Shown piece by piece: positions 1 through 18,760 of a stretch of 64,000 nt of DNA. The stretch is from Hyperoplus lanceolatus (Eukaryota > Chordata > Actinopteri > Uranoscopiformes > Ammodytidae). The notes below the pieces were generated by a model, which ran no database searches, was not told the DNA's origin, and saw nothing but the letters and a program-made list of their open reading frames with translations. The position numbers and the translations under genes were made by a program. The first letter of the stretch is position 1; each line of letters starts with the position of its first letter. The stretch spans positions 20,802,001 through 20,866,000 of the forward strand of contig CM049403.1 in NCBI GenBank assembly GCA_026929865.2. The letters are read 5' to 3'.

Positions 1-1801
1 AAGGCGATGCAAAAAAGCGATGGGAGCGGCTTTTAATTAGCCACTAACGAGATTTTAAAGGGGCCAGCGGAGAGGTGGCCTCCTGCCGACAAACCCAACA
101 AGGGAGGAGTGAAGGATAATACCGTCGCTTTGAAGGGTGGCTGGAGGATAGCTAACAGTCTCTGGCACAAAAGTCCTTTAGTTGTGTTGTCTTATTTTAC
201 TTCACATGCATTATTGCACGGTTGTATTGCCGGTGTAAAGTTTGATAGCAACTGCTTTTTGGTGACCTTAGGCTTGCAGCATCATTGTTGTGAGTCTGCA
301 ATTGAGTTTGTGTTGCGGAAATCCATTTGCTGTACAGTTTAACTTACCTTACTGTTAGGAGAAACTGCAACAGTCCCAATCATGACCCTGAATGGAGGCA
401 AAGCCTGTAACTGTCTCATCAGCTAGTGAAACATATTACCCAGCTTTCCCGCTGTGTTTCTGCTCGGGGCTCGCATGTCGCCAGCAATGGTCTGGACTCT
501 TTTGAAGCCAACTTTAGCGAAAGAGGACTAACAATACTCCATTAAGGACAAGCCAGAGTCTAGCGTTAACGACGGCCTGAGGCCTTGGGCTCCGAAGCAC
601 AGGCCTTATTAAAAATCACTCCATCTACACCACTCAATGGAGCCTCTGTATCACTGTTATTAACTCCCCCTCTTTTAGCCTTTCTCCCTCTTTCTCTCTC
701 CATTCCTCTTTTAATTGTTAATGGATTTAATGCCATCAAAAAGGATGACAGGGATCAACAGAGCAGAGAGGAGGGGATACAGTGGTGCTCTTTCAGTTTT
801 CCTGCTCCTTCATCTGTTACTCCTCCTTCACCTCACACATCTCCCCCTCCACCTCCACTCTTCTTCATCCACTCCACCTTGCTCTGCGTTGTAGCAAGCT
901 TTTTATTAAAACTCCCAAGGTGGCCTCTCTATCTACATCATTGATCAGCACAGGGGGTAAGGTCCTCCTTCAGAAAGGCCCTTTTAGGCTTTCATCAGGT
1001 GTGCAAGAGCATGCAAAACACACACACAAACACATTCACAGGAATAGGCACACCGATTAAAGAACCGAATCAAGTGACTAAATACTGTATATTCATATGC
1101 ACCATCTGTGTTTATTTTCCTCAATATGTTTCTCAATTGTCATTAAGCAGAAGTATGTTTAATGCTACTACACAATGTACTTTAAAGCTTATGGTTTGGT
1201 TTATAGACGTGTGAAGCTCATATTTAGACATGAAGCCCAGCCGGTTTGAGCTGAGCACCGAAACCTCCCAGAATACAGTCTGACCTAATCATATCCAAAC
1301 CACATGTTAAAAAGTGCAGCTCAGTACGACAACTCAGATTGGATGTCAAGTGGATTATTTTTCTATCAGTTTTGCCGGCCCCCCATGCAACACAGTGGCA
1401 TCCCTATTGAAGCACAAATAATATAAACCAAAAGCAGGAATAGTGCTATTTAGACTTTGACTACAATAATGCCAAATGTGTCACTATGACACCTGTTGTA
1501 AGAATCTGCGCTATGAACATACAGCCACCGCACCATACCAGCTGCAGCAGAGCCTACACCCACCACCAAAGCCTCCAGCCAGTCTCTCTACAGTGGAAGG
1601 AAAATCCCCCTTTACACCCCCACCTGCACACAACTCCTTACATGTTGAGAAGAGGAGTGGAGGAGAGAGGCGGAGAGATGGAGAGGTGGCGCTCAGGGTG
1701 GGGCGTTTGGGTGAGGGTGAGGTTGGCCGCTAGAGGCAGTAGAGTAACCCTCTCTCTCCCTCTGTTTCTCTTTCTCCCTCCTCCCTCCCTCCCCAATGTA
1801 G
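1..1801 (+). other. ephb3: ephb3 intron (3' part), no exon seen
   Basis: This stretch lies directly upstream of the penultimate ephb3 coding exon and must be intronic if the gene model is right. I looked for the preceding kinase-domain exon and did not find it, so that exon is outside the window. The last 60 bases are a strong pyrimidine tract (CTCTC/CCTCC runs) ending in TGTAG, a good splice acceptor. Open frames here have no recognisable similarity and are read as noise. Confidence 0.7.
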
Positions 1802-1957
1802 GGTATCCCAGCCCTTGCTTGATCGCTGTGTGCCAGACTATACCACTTTCACCACTGTGGGGGACTGGCTGGACGCCATCAAGATGAGCCGCTACCGTGA
1901 CAACTTCATCAACGCCGGATTCGCTTCCTTCGACCTGGTGGCCCAGATGACAGCAGA
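1802..1957 (+). CDS. ephb3: Ephrin type-B receptor 3, penultimate coding exon (SAM domain, N-terminal part)
   Basis: EphB3 is a transmembrane receptor tyrosine kinase that binds ephrin-B ligands on neighbouring cells and signals in tissue boundaries and axon guidance. The exon is 156 nt: one carried-over base, 51 codons and two bases of a split Glu codon. The peptide opens VSQPLLDR, followed by the linker PDYTTF and SAM helices TVGDWLDAIKMSRYRDNF and NAGFASFDLVAQMTA. The Tyr in SRYRDNF matches the conserved SAM tyrosine of Eph receptors. The exon is flanked by a pyrimidine-rich acceptor ending TAG and a consensus donor GTAAGT at 1958. The wording GDWLDAIKM and FASFDLVAQMTAED is closest to EphB3 as I remember it, rather than EphB1, B2 or B4. 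Teleosts often keep a and b copies, and I cannot tell which one this is. The extracellular, transmembrane and kinase exons lie upstream of the window. Confidence 0.93.
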
Positions 1958-1962
1958 GTAAG

Positions 1963-2008
<46 letters not shown>

Positions 2009-3982
2009 GAGAGAGAGAGAGTAGATGCAGCTAATCAGGCCTAAAGTGATTGACTGGGCCGATTTTGAGAGTCAAATTAGTGTTGTACAGATTGACCTTC
2101 AGGAAATAAAAATAGTCGCAATGCTAAATTAAGCACGTTAAGATGTGGAAAAGGGGATCGGAGAACGCTCAGACATCAAATGAATAGCACAAAGGATGAA
2201 AAGAAAAACACATTATTATACCATATTGTTGCATGTAGTAGACACCTCAAATATACATTTGTTTTAAATCACACCTTTTTCTTTTCATTTCTTCATGCAG
2301 ACAGAAATAACAGCACACAGTTTTAGAAAGGAAAATATGACACTGACTGGCAACACAACAAGTGACATAAGAGTGATATTATACAGGAGTGCAAAATAAG
2401 AAAAATAAAATAGAAGCTCATCTATGATTTCCTGTAATTCGGCACGTAAGCTACCAATCAGGATAGGTTTGCTGTAGTATGGGAAGAATTATGTAATCGG
2501 GAAGGGACTAGTATCAATCGGCTGCTTCAGAAGCCCACACATGTAAGAACGGATATAAAATCTACAAACATACAGTACAATTGAATAGCTGTTTTATTTA
2601 TACAAATGTCTAGCAAGCACTATAACGGCTTCCTTAACTCCAATCTCCAGTTGACCTTGATGACTCATCCACCTTCGGCCGTGTTTACAAACAGGAAATT
2701 ATGTAATGGAAATCATGGAAATTGGAGGCCATTGATGACCAAATAAATGAATTAGGAGTATAATGATAAATCAATTATCCTCATTAGCTGCATAATAGGC
2801 AATGGAGGTGGAGGTAATTTGTTTCAATTTAGCCAGGCTGACAGGTGTGGTGTGCTGTGGCTCTCTGTTGCCCTTAATGGCCAGTAATTCCTCTAATGGT
2901 GCCCATTTATTATCATTTCATCCTCCATCGTGGCACTGATGGGGATGGCAAAATATGAAAAAACAAAAAAACAAAACCCATTTATTTGTGTGAAATTGCA
3001 GTGATGCACCCTTATTTGGCCTTGGAGAGGATTGATGTGCAGTGTGGATTTGTGTGTGGACATGCCCAATCTGTATGTGTGTGTATGTGTGGGTTTAGTC
3101 GCACACTTTTGTACTACAATGGATGGGCCCATAAAGTCATTGAGACAAGCAGAGTGTATGGTGTCTGTGTGTAATATTAGATTATCCAATATTTGTGTGT
3201 GTGACTGAACGTTGAGGACGCAGACTCTGGCAAAGCCCCAACAGTCAGCTAATCGCTGCCCCAGACGCCGCCCGCTCTCTCTGCTACCGACTGGGGAAAT
3301 CAAACAAGCGAGCGGAAAAGAGAGGTTCTCCTGATATTATTGTACAGTGTTAAACCAACATGGCCATGCTGATTAGATTATGCTGTGTGACTAATGACTG
3401 CCAAGCAGGTGCACTCTCCCAGGGCTTTTTAAGGATGTAGTAATGTCAACTGCATGTCAACATTAAAAAAAAAGAGGTGACGGTCCATTCTTATTTTCTG
3501 TTGCCTTTTTGTTGTTGTTGATATTTTGAAGCACTGAGGAACATTCTTAGTGTGAATGACCAGGCTCCTAACTGTGAACTGTTACACCTACACCTGTTTT
3601 TATAGCTAAGTGCCGGGCTGATTCGGACTATGTGAAGTCGTCCAGCTGCCAAACAGTAGCTGAGTTTGCTCTTTAATCATTAACTATCACATTATGGCCC
3701 TTTGACTCCCCTCCTCTTGCCCACCTGCCGGGCAACACAGGTATATTGCATTAAGACCAATATCCACCATAACTGGTTGAGTGTCCCCATTTTGTTTACA
3801 TAGCCTCGGTCAGCCATTTCATGGGTAATAGCCTGTTCCCACCTGGTGGAGAGTGTGTTTACATATCAAAGTGAAATTTGCACTTCTACTTTGGACATGT
3901 GATGTTTGTCCACTTTTATTTTTTTTCCATGACTGAGCCACCTGTTCTTATGTTTTCTCTTTGCCTTCTTCTCATTCCACAG
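1958..3982 (+). other. ephb3: ephb3 last intron
   Basis: A 2025-bp phase-2 intron with donor GTAAGT and acceptor TTCTCATTCCACAG. A GA microsatellite follows the donor almost directly. The stretch around 2640-2900 is AT-rich, low in simple repeats and dense in ATTA/TAAT homeodomain-type motifs, so it could be a conserved non-coding element. Comparison with other fish would be needed to tell. Confidence 0.85.
1965..2021. repeat. (GA)n microsatellite
   Basis: A nearly pure GA tract of about 57 bp with one GGGA interruption, beginning 7 bases after the ephb3 donor site. Confidence 0.97.
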
Positions 3983-4091
3983 GGACTTGCTGCGGATAGG
4001 GGTAACGTTGGCTGGCCATCAGAAGAAGATTCTTGGCAGCATTCAGGACATGAGACTACAGATGAACCAAACACTTCCTGTCCAGGTGTGA
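3983..4091 (+). CDS. ephb3: Ephrin type-B receptor 3, last coding exon (SAM C-terminus and PDZ-binding tail)
   Basis: The exon begins with the third base of the split Glu codon (GA|G), then encodes 35 residues and a TGA stop at 4089-4091. The peptide starts [20 protein letters not shown], which is the last SAM helix of EphB receptors, and finishes [10 protein letters not shown]. The C-terminal PVQV is the EphB3 type of PDZ-binding motif, which docks scaffold proteins at the membrane; EphB2 ends SVEV and EphB1 ends differently. Frame and phase agree exactly with the exon at 1802-1957, and no in-frame change disturbs the domain, so the gene looks intact over this part. Together the two exons cover essentially the whole SAM domain. 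Confidence 0.94.
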
Positions 4092-5120
4092 GCGACAGGA
4101 CACAGATCGATGCAGTCCAAGGACAGCCAGACAGGAAAAAGAGTGGGGAGGGGGGGGGTTTGTGGACTGTGCCAGAGAGAGCCATTGGAAAACCCTAGCT
4201 GCCTGACCCATCTCTGCCAATTAGACGCTACGAAACTGGCTTGCAGTGCCTCTGACAATTTTTTTCTCTGCTTTTTTTCCTTACCACTTCCACTTCCTGT
4301 TCCTGCTTTTTCGTATACTTCATTGTTTGTTTTTCCATCCAATCAAAATGAGTGTGTTTTTGAAAGAAGAAGGAGAGTAAACCCCCTTATATCCCACACC
4401 AGGCTTCACCAGCTCAGATGTGGGTTGTCGTTTGCATGCATATGTGTTTTAATGAGGTTGGCCTTAGCCCTGCAACTGAAACGTCACACTCTGACCCTCA
4501 TGCAAGAGTCCCTCCCCTTAACCTCTCAACCCAGCTTTGATGGACTTGATAGCTACTAAAGAATGAACACCAAAAACACAAACAGAGTGTATGGACCCAC
4601 GGGAGATAGAGGACAACTCTTTTCCCTGATAGACCTTGTTTCACTGTGCACATGTGTGTCATTCTCCATCTTCATATTGAAGGTGTGATATCTAAAAGGG
4701 CACTTGCTGGAGAAGAGTGAGGTGGTGGAAGAGGAAAAAATGATGGGCTGAGGTCAAAGGTCAAGAGGATGACAGAGCTCCAAAAGGTCAAAGGAAGGCA
4801 GCCACATTTATGGACACTTGTATTGGCTGCTGACTCCTCAATAGGTCACCAGGCGACCTCTTCACCCATCTGGAAGGACTCAGGATAGTTCCACAGCTTA
4901 GGATCAACTGCTCATCAACAAAACAATTTTGTGTTGGTTTTGTCCAAAAACTTATTTTTTCCCCCCTTTTTTGGCTTTTCTTACACATTTTTGGGAGATG
5001 TGTGATTTCAAAATGGCCGGTCAAACCTAAGTACCCCCACTGGACACTTAATGTGATTACGGGGAGACAAGGACTGTGGCAACACTATAGAAAGACCACT
5101 TGGCCTTTTGTGTGCGTTTT

Positions 5121-5121
<1 letters not shown>

Positions 5122-5155
<34 letters not shown>

Positions 5156-5176
5156 ATGTGTGTGTGTATGTGTGAT
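5122..5176. repeat. (GT)n microsatellite, imperfect
   Basis: GT-rich tract with GCGC and TATG interruptions, inside the probable ephb3 3' UTR. Confidence 0.95.
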
Positions 5177-5382
5177 TAAGTGTGCTTGGGTGTGTGGGTG
5201 TGTCAAGTTGCACACAAGTATACTGTACAATACAGCTTCCACTATTTGCCACCGTGGAGAATTAACGCATGAACTGAACCGTGACATGGAGCAAATATAT
5301 CTGAAACACTTATGCTATATTCTGTGGACAACTGTTAAACATTCTTTTTTATTGATTCCAAAAAAATGAACTTAGGACATCC

Positions 5383-5511
<129 letters not shown>

Positions 5512-5922
5512 TCATGCAGAAACTGAGAGAATCCGAGATGGACACCTTTCTTTCTACTTACTATTATCTGGATTTAGAAATAATCAAAATTCTTGTTTTA
5601 ATTTCTTGACATCCTGCCTTATGTATTTATTTGTACTTTGCCCGCTAACCCCCACCCCACGCTCCCCCACCAACACCCGGATGGACTGTAGGCCATTTGG
5701 GACAGTGGACTGAGAACAATCAGAAGGAAGAGAAACTCCAAGAGGATTCACCTAATGAATTCATGATTATTAAACAAAAGAAATTGCATATAAATTGGAT
5801 ATTGTATTTTTGTTGATGTTCTAAACAGCCTGTACACGTTTTATAACAAAAATATGATAAATAGCAAAAAAAAAAATGGTGTTTTGACAAAATGGAAGTG
5901 CTGCTGTGAAATGTCCAAGTGA

Positions 5923-5928
5923 AATAAA
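5923..5928 (+). promoter_or_regulatory. ephb3: Candidate polyadenylation signal of ephb3
   Basis: AATAAA is the first canonical signal downstream of the ephb3 stop on this strand. The alternative is ATTAAA at 5769-5774. Confidence 0.45.
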
Positions 5929-5945
5929 CAGGAAGCAAAGGAAGG

Positions 5946-14235
<8,290 letters not shown>

Positions 14236-14440
14236 AAAATTTCCATTTCTGTTTGTTCGTTCGCTGCGACGCTTGTCCAATCGCGTCGCTGGACTCAGTC
14301 TGTGCACCAGTAGCGGCCACTCAGTCTCAGCAAAGGATTCTGATTGGACAAATGTAACCGATATCTGACCCCGCCCGTGGCCAAACACCCGCATCATGGC
14401 GAACAAGGTCATACGGAGGCCAGATCGTGATGCATCTTGG
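14236..14440 (+). promoter_or_regulatory. CpG-rich promoter-like patch with possible first exon
   Basis: A CpG-rich island in CpG-poor surroundings. It carries a CCAAT box (GTCCAATCG near 14276), an inverted CCAAT box (GATTGGAC near 14342) and a GC box (CCCCGCCCG near 14369). An ATG at 14396 in the context CATCATGGCG opens 15 codons (MANKVIRRPDRDASW) and runs exactly in phase into a potential donor GTAAAA at 14441. This arrangement resembles the start of a housekeeping-type transcript or a long non-coding RNA. No downstream exon was recognised, so it could equally be a regulatory element or a relic. Confidence 0.3.
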
Positions 14441-14441
14441 G

Positions 14442-15932
14442 TAAAATTTGTCCCCTTTTTCCAAGTAGGCGGAGGGCATTTGTGAAAGCATGAATGTAGG
14501 ACAGCTGGAAAACAGAGAAGCCATCATGCTGTTAAACTAGACCCAGATTTGAATAAACTAATCAGACATTCACGCTTTAGGGATAGTTGTTGCCGTCATG
14601 CAACACCAGCGAGCGCTGTATTTATTTGCTGTATTGAGGCAAACCGAAACACAGAGTGCTCTCATATCGCTCAGTAATGATTTGCATCAAGCCTAATTTA
14701 GCAGAGTGTGCTATCAGAGTGTAAATAGTGTCCAACAAAGAACAATAAAGGCTTTTGGTAGAGGCATAGTTAGCGCTGGCAATTACCTCTCATTACATCC
14801 AAGATCGTTAGAGCCGTAATATTAAACACATGGAAAATGTGAAATAAAAACAATGCTTTTTGCTTCATGGCTACCCATAAACACAGCTTCTATAATGAAA
14901 TTAAAATAGCTTATTATAATGTAAAGACATTTTTTAAAACAATATTACCTAGTTCTATGTTGCAAGTGTTGATAAAAGAGGAAGGCAACATTAGATTTTA
15001 AGGGCAAATTGCTTTAAGAGAGTGCATTTTAACAGCGGGTGATGTTCTGTTTGTTCGGTTGTTCTCTTCTACTCTTAATCCTATTTTCCATAATCCTATT
15101 GGTGGTTTAAGTACAGTTTAGTGGTGTGGATTTAAAGAGATAGATGGAATGACTAAGCCAATGTTTTATAAGAATCTGACTTGGTATCATAGTAAATAAG
15201 ACATTATATGAAATTGAGGTTTAAGTTGTATAAATGTTGACAAAATCTGCTCTCATCTCAAGTGTTTTTGTTGAACTACACAAATTGTAATTTTTGCATC
15301 CTTAAGATCCTTGCACCTGTACCACACACATGACCTCTGTGTGTGTATGTGTGTGTATATGACTTACACTGTGTGTGGTCATACCTCTGGCTGTTCGTGT
15401 TTACTTTTGCATGTTCATACTCAGCTGCAAAAGTGTGTGTGTCTCCAGAAGAGCCGGTTTAGCTGTGTTGACATATGAACACCATCCCTCCCTGACGGGA
15501 GCATAAAAAAGGATTAGCGGCAGTTTAAAAAAAAATCTAGACATGCTTGACAACAACAATACAAGCACACCTCCTACCACTCATGCTCCAGTGGTCCCGT
15601 TCGATGTGATAAAAACCGTCACGTAGACTGAGAGGCATGGCAGACCGTTGGAAGACATGCACAGGCAAGGCATAATCCAATATCTATCATTTGGCTGTGC
15701 ACACTATGTACCACTGAGCTGTAGAAGGCAGTACCTGCACCTTACAAAATGGGGTTTTTCAATTCCATTTATTTCCATAGAAAGCATGTGGGAAGGGTTC
15801 ACATCTTTATATTTTTTCACTCAGTTAAGTCTAAGTGGTATCTTTGACTGTAACATAGATGCAAAGTTGCATATTGAAAAACAATAATACATTATTTGCT
15901 TCTGGCTTTTTACACAGATGTTTTCATTGCTT
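14442..15932. other. Intergenic, no gene recognised
   Basis: AT-rich sequence with no recognisable exon or transposon. Short GT-rich runs occur near 15340-15450. Confidence 0.55.
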
Positions 15933-15936
15933 TTAA

Positions 15937-16307
15937 AGGTGCAGTGTGTAATATGACATCATCAAGAAAGTTATACAAAGTTCTAGAATGCAACACTCCC
16001 TGGGTAACCCCAACCCTTTCGAATAATAACAGAAGCTACAGTGGCCTTCAAGGACAAGAACAATTCTAAATTTTAAACAATGCACCTGATGACATTCCAA
16101 CTATGACACTTTCAAGATGGCGGCAGTAGGCCTTGGTCCAAAATATGCAGAAATATGGACATATATGACACCCTTTCTAAGGGAAATTGTTTTTTACATT
16201 TTTTCATTCAGCTATTATGCCCTAATTTAAATGTACTTATGGATATCATAATTACTTTCTACAAAATCTGCTAGGAAATAAATCCCAAAATTCTACACAC
16301 TGCAGGT
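15937..16307. mobile_element. MITE with TTAA target duplication
   Basis: A 371-bp non-autonomous DNA element. The termini AGGTGCAGTGTGTA and TACACACTGCAGGT are imperfect inverted repeats. They are flanked by TTAA at 15933-15936 and 16308-16311, the target used by the piggyBac and Kolobok superfamilies. The interior has no coding capacity but includes CAAGATGGCGGC, a YY1-like site. The starting bases fit Kolobok better than piggyBac, but the assignment is tentative. Confidence 0.75.
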
Positions 16308-16707
16308 TTAATCTTCTAAATCTATTACTGAATCTTATACCCTCACATATTTCCTAAGAGCTGACGCATGTGCATTATTTTTGTGCTACTAGCTGCTAAA
16401 TTATAGCACTTAGAGGGTCACATCTCCTTGCTCAAGGGCAGAAAAATAGAAATTACGGGGGGAGTTGGAGGGGCTTACAGACTTCTCGCACACCTTTCTG
16501 TTTAGACATACCAAATCGGTTTGAACCACTGACCCTCGGGTCAAAAGCTTAATTCTCTCACTGTTAACTTGCCGCTGTGTGTAGTTGAGAAATGTGACCG
16601 TGGTTACTGGCTCAGTACATTTTTCCTTAGGACACACACCTTACTGGACTGGTGATTATTGCCTGACTTTATTGCCTCTGCAAAAGGAGATTCTCTACAA
16701 TGTAGAG

Positions 16708-18483
16708 CAGGGGTGGCCAACCAGTCAGAGACAAAGAGCCACATTTTTTACTGTGTTACTGCAAAGAGCCACATCGTACACACGGGTACACACGGGTACA
16801 CACAGTGGCGATTCCCGGAAATTTTGACTGGGGGTGGCCAAGGTGGGCCACAGAGTTAGAGTGGGGTGGCCATCGCACCCCTGAATGAATAGCATGTGAC
16901 ATGCTGTACAACCAATTCAAAGATGATTTATAATCCCAAATGCCCAAATCATGTTAGTATCCATTGTAATGTTTGTCAGAAAACTAAACCCCTGAAGGGG
17001 GATCTGGGGGCATCCCCCCCCAGAAGATTTTTTTGTGTTTTTAACATGTAATCTAAGCATTCTGGTGCATTCTCGCGAAGATAATAAAGGAAAAAGTCAA
17101 TATTTATTTCAACTCAGATGAATAGTAAAATTAGCAAGACAACATAACTTGCTAGCAGCCAGATGCCTAACAACTGGACAGAGGGACGGATGACCACTAG
17201 CTTTTGACCAAATATCTTGCTAAAAAAATAAACCTTTATTTATGAAAGTCTGCCCTTGCATGAACATGTTACACTCGCTAACTACAAACTTTAATTTTTT
17301 TATTCAGATTTCAAAAATCTGCTGGGACACGTGCCTATACACATGCATGGGTGGCACGCATGTCACAAGCACACTTATGCTGTTTTCAAGACCTTTGCTG
17401 ACCAGAGACCAGTTCTAGTGGCCACAGTCCTACCATTAATTTAGTAATAGAAAATTGCAAACTGATCTCATATCAGTGGATTGGAGTGTTTGTGTGATGA
17501 ACTTGGCAACTACCTATCAAAAAAGTTAAGAAAGAAAAAAAATACATATCATCTCTGAACTAGGATACATATCAGGAAAAAAATCTAATAAAAATAAAAT
17601 GAAAATAAAAAATAACATTTGAACTGGGGGGGGGGGGGGCACTGGGGTGGCCAGTAAGATTTCAGGGGGGGGGGCGTTTTTATTTTCGCGGGGAGCTTGC
17701 ACATGCATGCACAAGCATTATTTATTTAAAAAAAAAAAAATAAAAAAAAAAGGGGGGCCCCACACTAGGACTTGAAACGGGCCCCCAGATCGTTAAGGCC
17801 GCCCCTGTGATAATGACAGGACTGGACTAAAGACGACAGGGCAGTCATTTTCAACAATGAACATTGTGTGCACTGCCTCACACACAAATTCTCAGTTCAA
17901 CCAAGTCCACAAACAAAAATATAACAATTTAAAATAGCGTTTTTCTCTTGCTATGCATGTTGCTTTGTGGGACTTACTTGTAGCATGGAGAGAGCTGAAG
18001 TGGCGCTGCAGATTTGAAGCCTTGAAATGCGCAAATGACACCTGGCATATAAGGCAGACTGGCTTGGCATAACGTTCAACAAAAAATATGAACTCTCCCA
18101 CTCTGTTTCGGAGCGAACTTGACACAAATAGTTTACTCACGGAAAACCTCCCTCCAAGCTGAGCGGGCAGTTTTATGTTGCGTCCGCACCAAACGTTTGC
18201 GAACGTTATGTTGCGTCCTCAATTAAACATTTGCGAACAGGCATACACATAGGGCCTACACATTAATAAAATAAAAAATTAAATAATAGACAACATGTAA
18301 AACGAACGTAAGAGCCGCATGAAACGTTTGCGAACATGCACACACATAGGCCCACACAAAAAAAAAGTATATATATATAAAAAAAAAAAATTATAATCAC
18401 ATAATTTGATATGAACTGAAGAGCCGCACGAAGCTGGGCAGAGAGCCGCATGCCGCTCGCGAGCCGCGGGTTGGCCACCCCTG
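16708..18483. mobile_element. hAT non-autonomous element with exact 8-bp target duplication
   Basis: The terminal inverted repeats CAGGGGTGGCCAACC (16708) and GGTTGGCCACCCCTG (ending 18483) are exact complements. Identical 8-bp flanks ATGTAGAG (16700-16707 and 18484-18491) mark the target duplication, as expected of hAT. Multiple GAGCCGC/GAGCCAC subterminal motifs occur at both ends, a typical arrangement for transposase binding sites. No transposase frame survives, and the interior is enlarged by another inserted element. Confidence 0.9.
16803..17807. mobile_element. hAT-like insertion nested in the hAT element at 16708
   Basis: The left end CAGTGGCGATTCCC and right end GGCCGCCCCTG both look like hAT termini, and the interior has the G-rich/C-rich runs (GGGGGTGGCCA, CATCCCCCCCC) seen in such teleost repeats. 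The two ends are not good complements of each other and I see no matching 8-bp flanks. It may therefore be a mosaic of two elements rather than one. Confidence 0.5.
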
Positions 18484-18503
18484 ATGTAGAGAATGTCCCC
18501 TTG

Positions 18504-18563
18504 CAGCACTGTTTGTGTGTGCATGTGAGCATGAATGCTCACATACACACACAAACAGTGCTG
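18504..18563. repeat. Near-perfect 60-bp palindrome
   Basis: Two 29-nt arms (18504-18532 and 18535-18563) with one mismatch and a 2-nt centre, starting 12 bp beyond the target duplication of the hAT element. The arms contain the GTGTGTGC / CACACACA motif. The loop is too short for a microRNA precursor. Confidence 0.9.
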
Positions 18564-18715
18564 TCAGAGGTGCAGCCTTCTCACCTTGAACAAACACATA
18601 CTGATGTTTCTCCCAAAGGACTGAGAAGGGGAATCAAATCTATTCCATGATAGTGGAGAACGGGTGATTACCGTAGTACATCTCGGCATAGGTTGTGGCA
18701 TTTAGAAAAATTAAA

Positions 18716-18716
<1 letters not shown>

Positions 18717-18759
<43 letters not shown>
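18717..18759. repeat. (CA)n microsatellite
   Basis: An uninterrupted CA tract of about 43 bp. Confidence 0.97.

Positions 18760-18760
<1 letters not shown>

Noticed and set aside
585-1887. Overlapping + strand frames upstream of the SAM exon
   Set aside because: Low-complexity Pro/Ser/Leu translations of pyrimidine-rich intron; they read through the splice acceptor in the wrong phase and match no Eph kinase exon.
3878-4198. 106-codon frame overlapping the last ephb3 exon
   Set aside because: It reads the exon in a different phase from the SAM frame; the true frame is fixed by the split Glu codon and the LAGHQKKIL motif.
18504-18563. microRNA precursor
   Set aside because: The loop is only 2 nt and the stem is almost perfect, unlike pre-miRNA hairpins.
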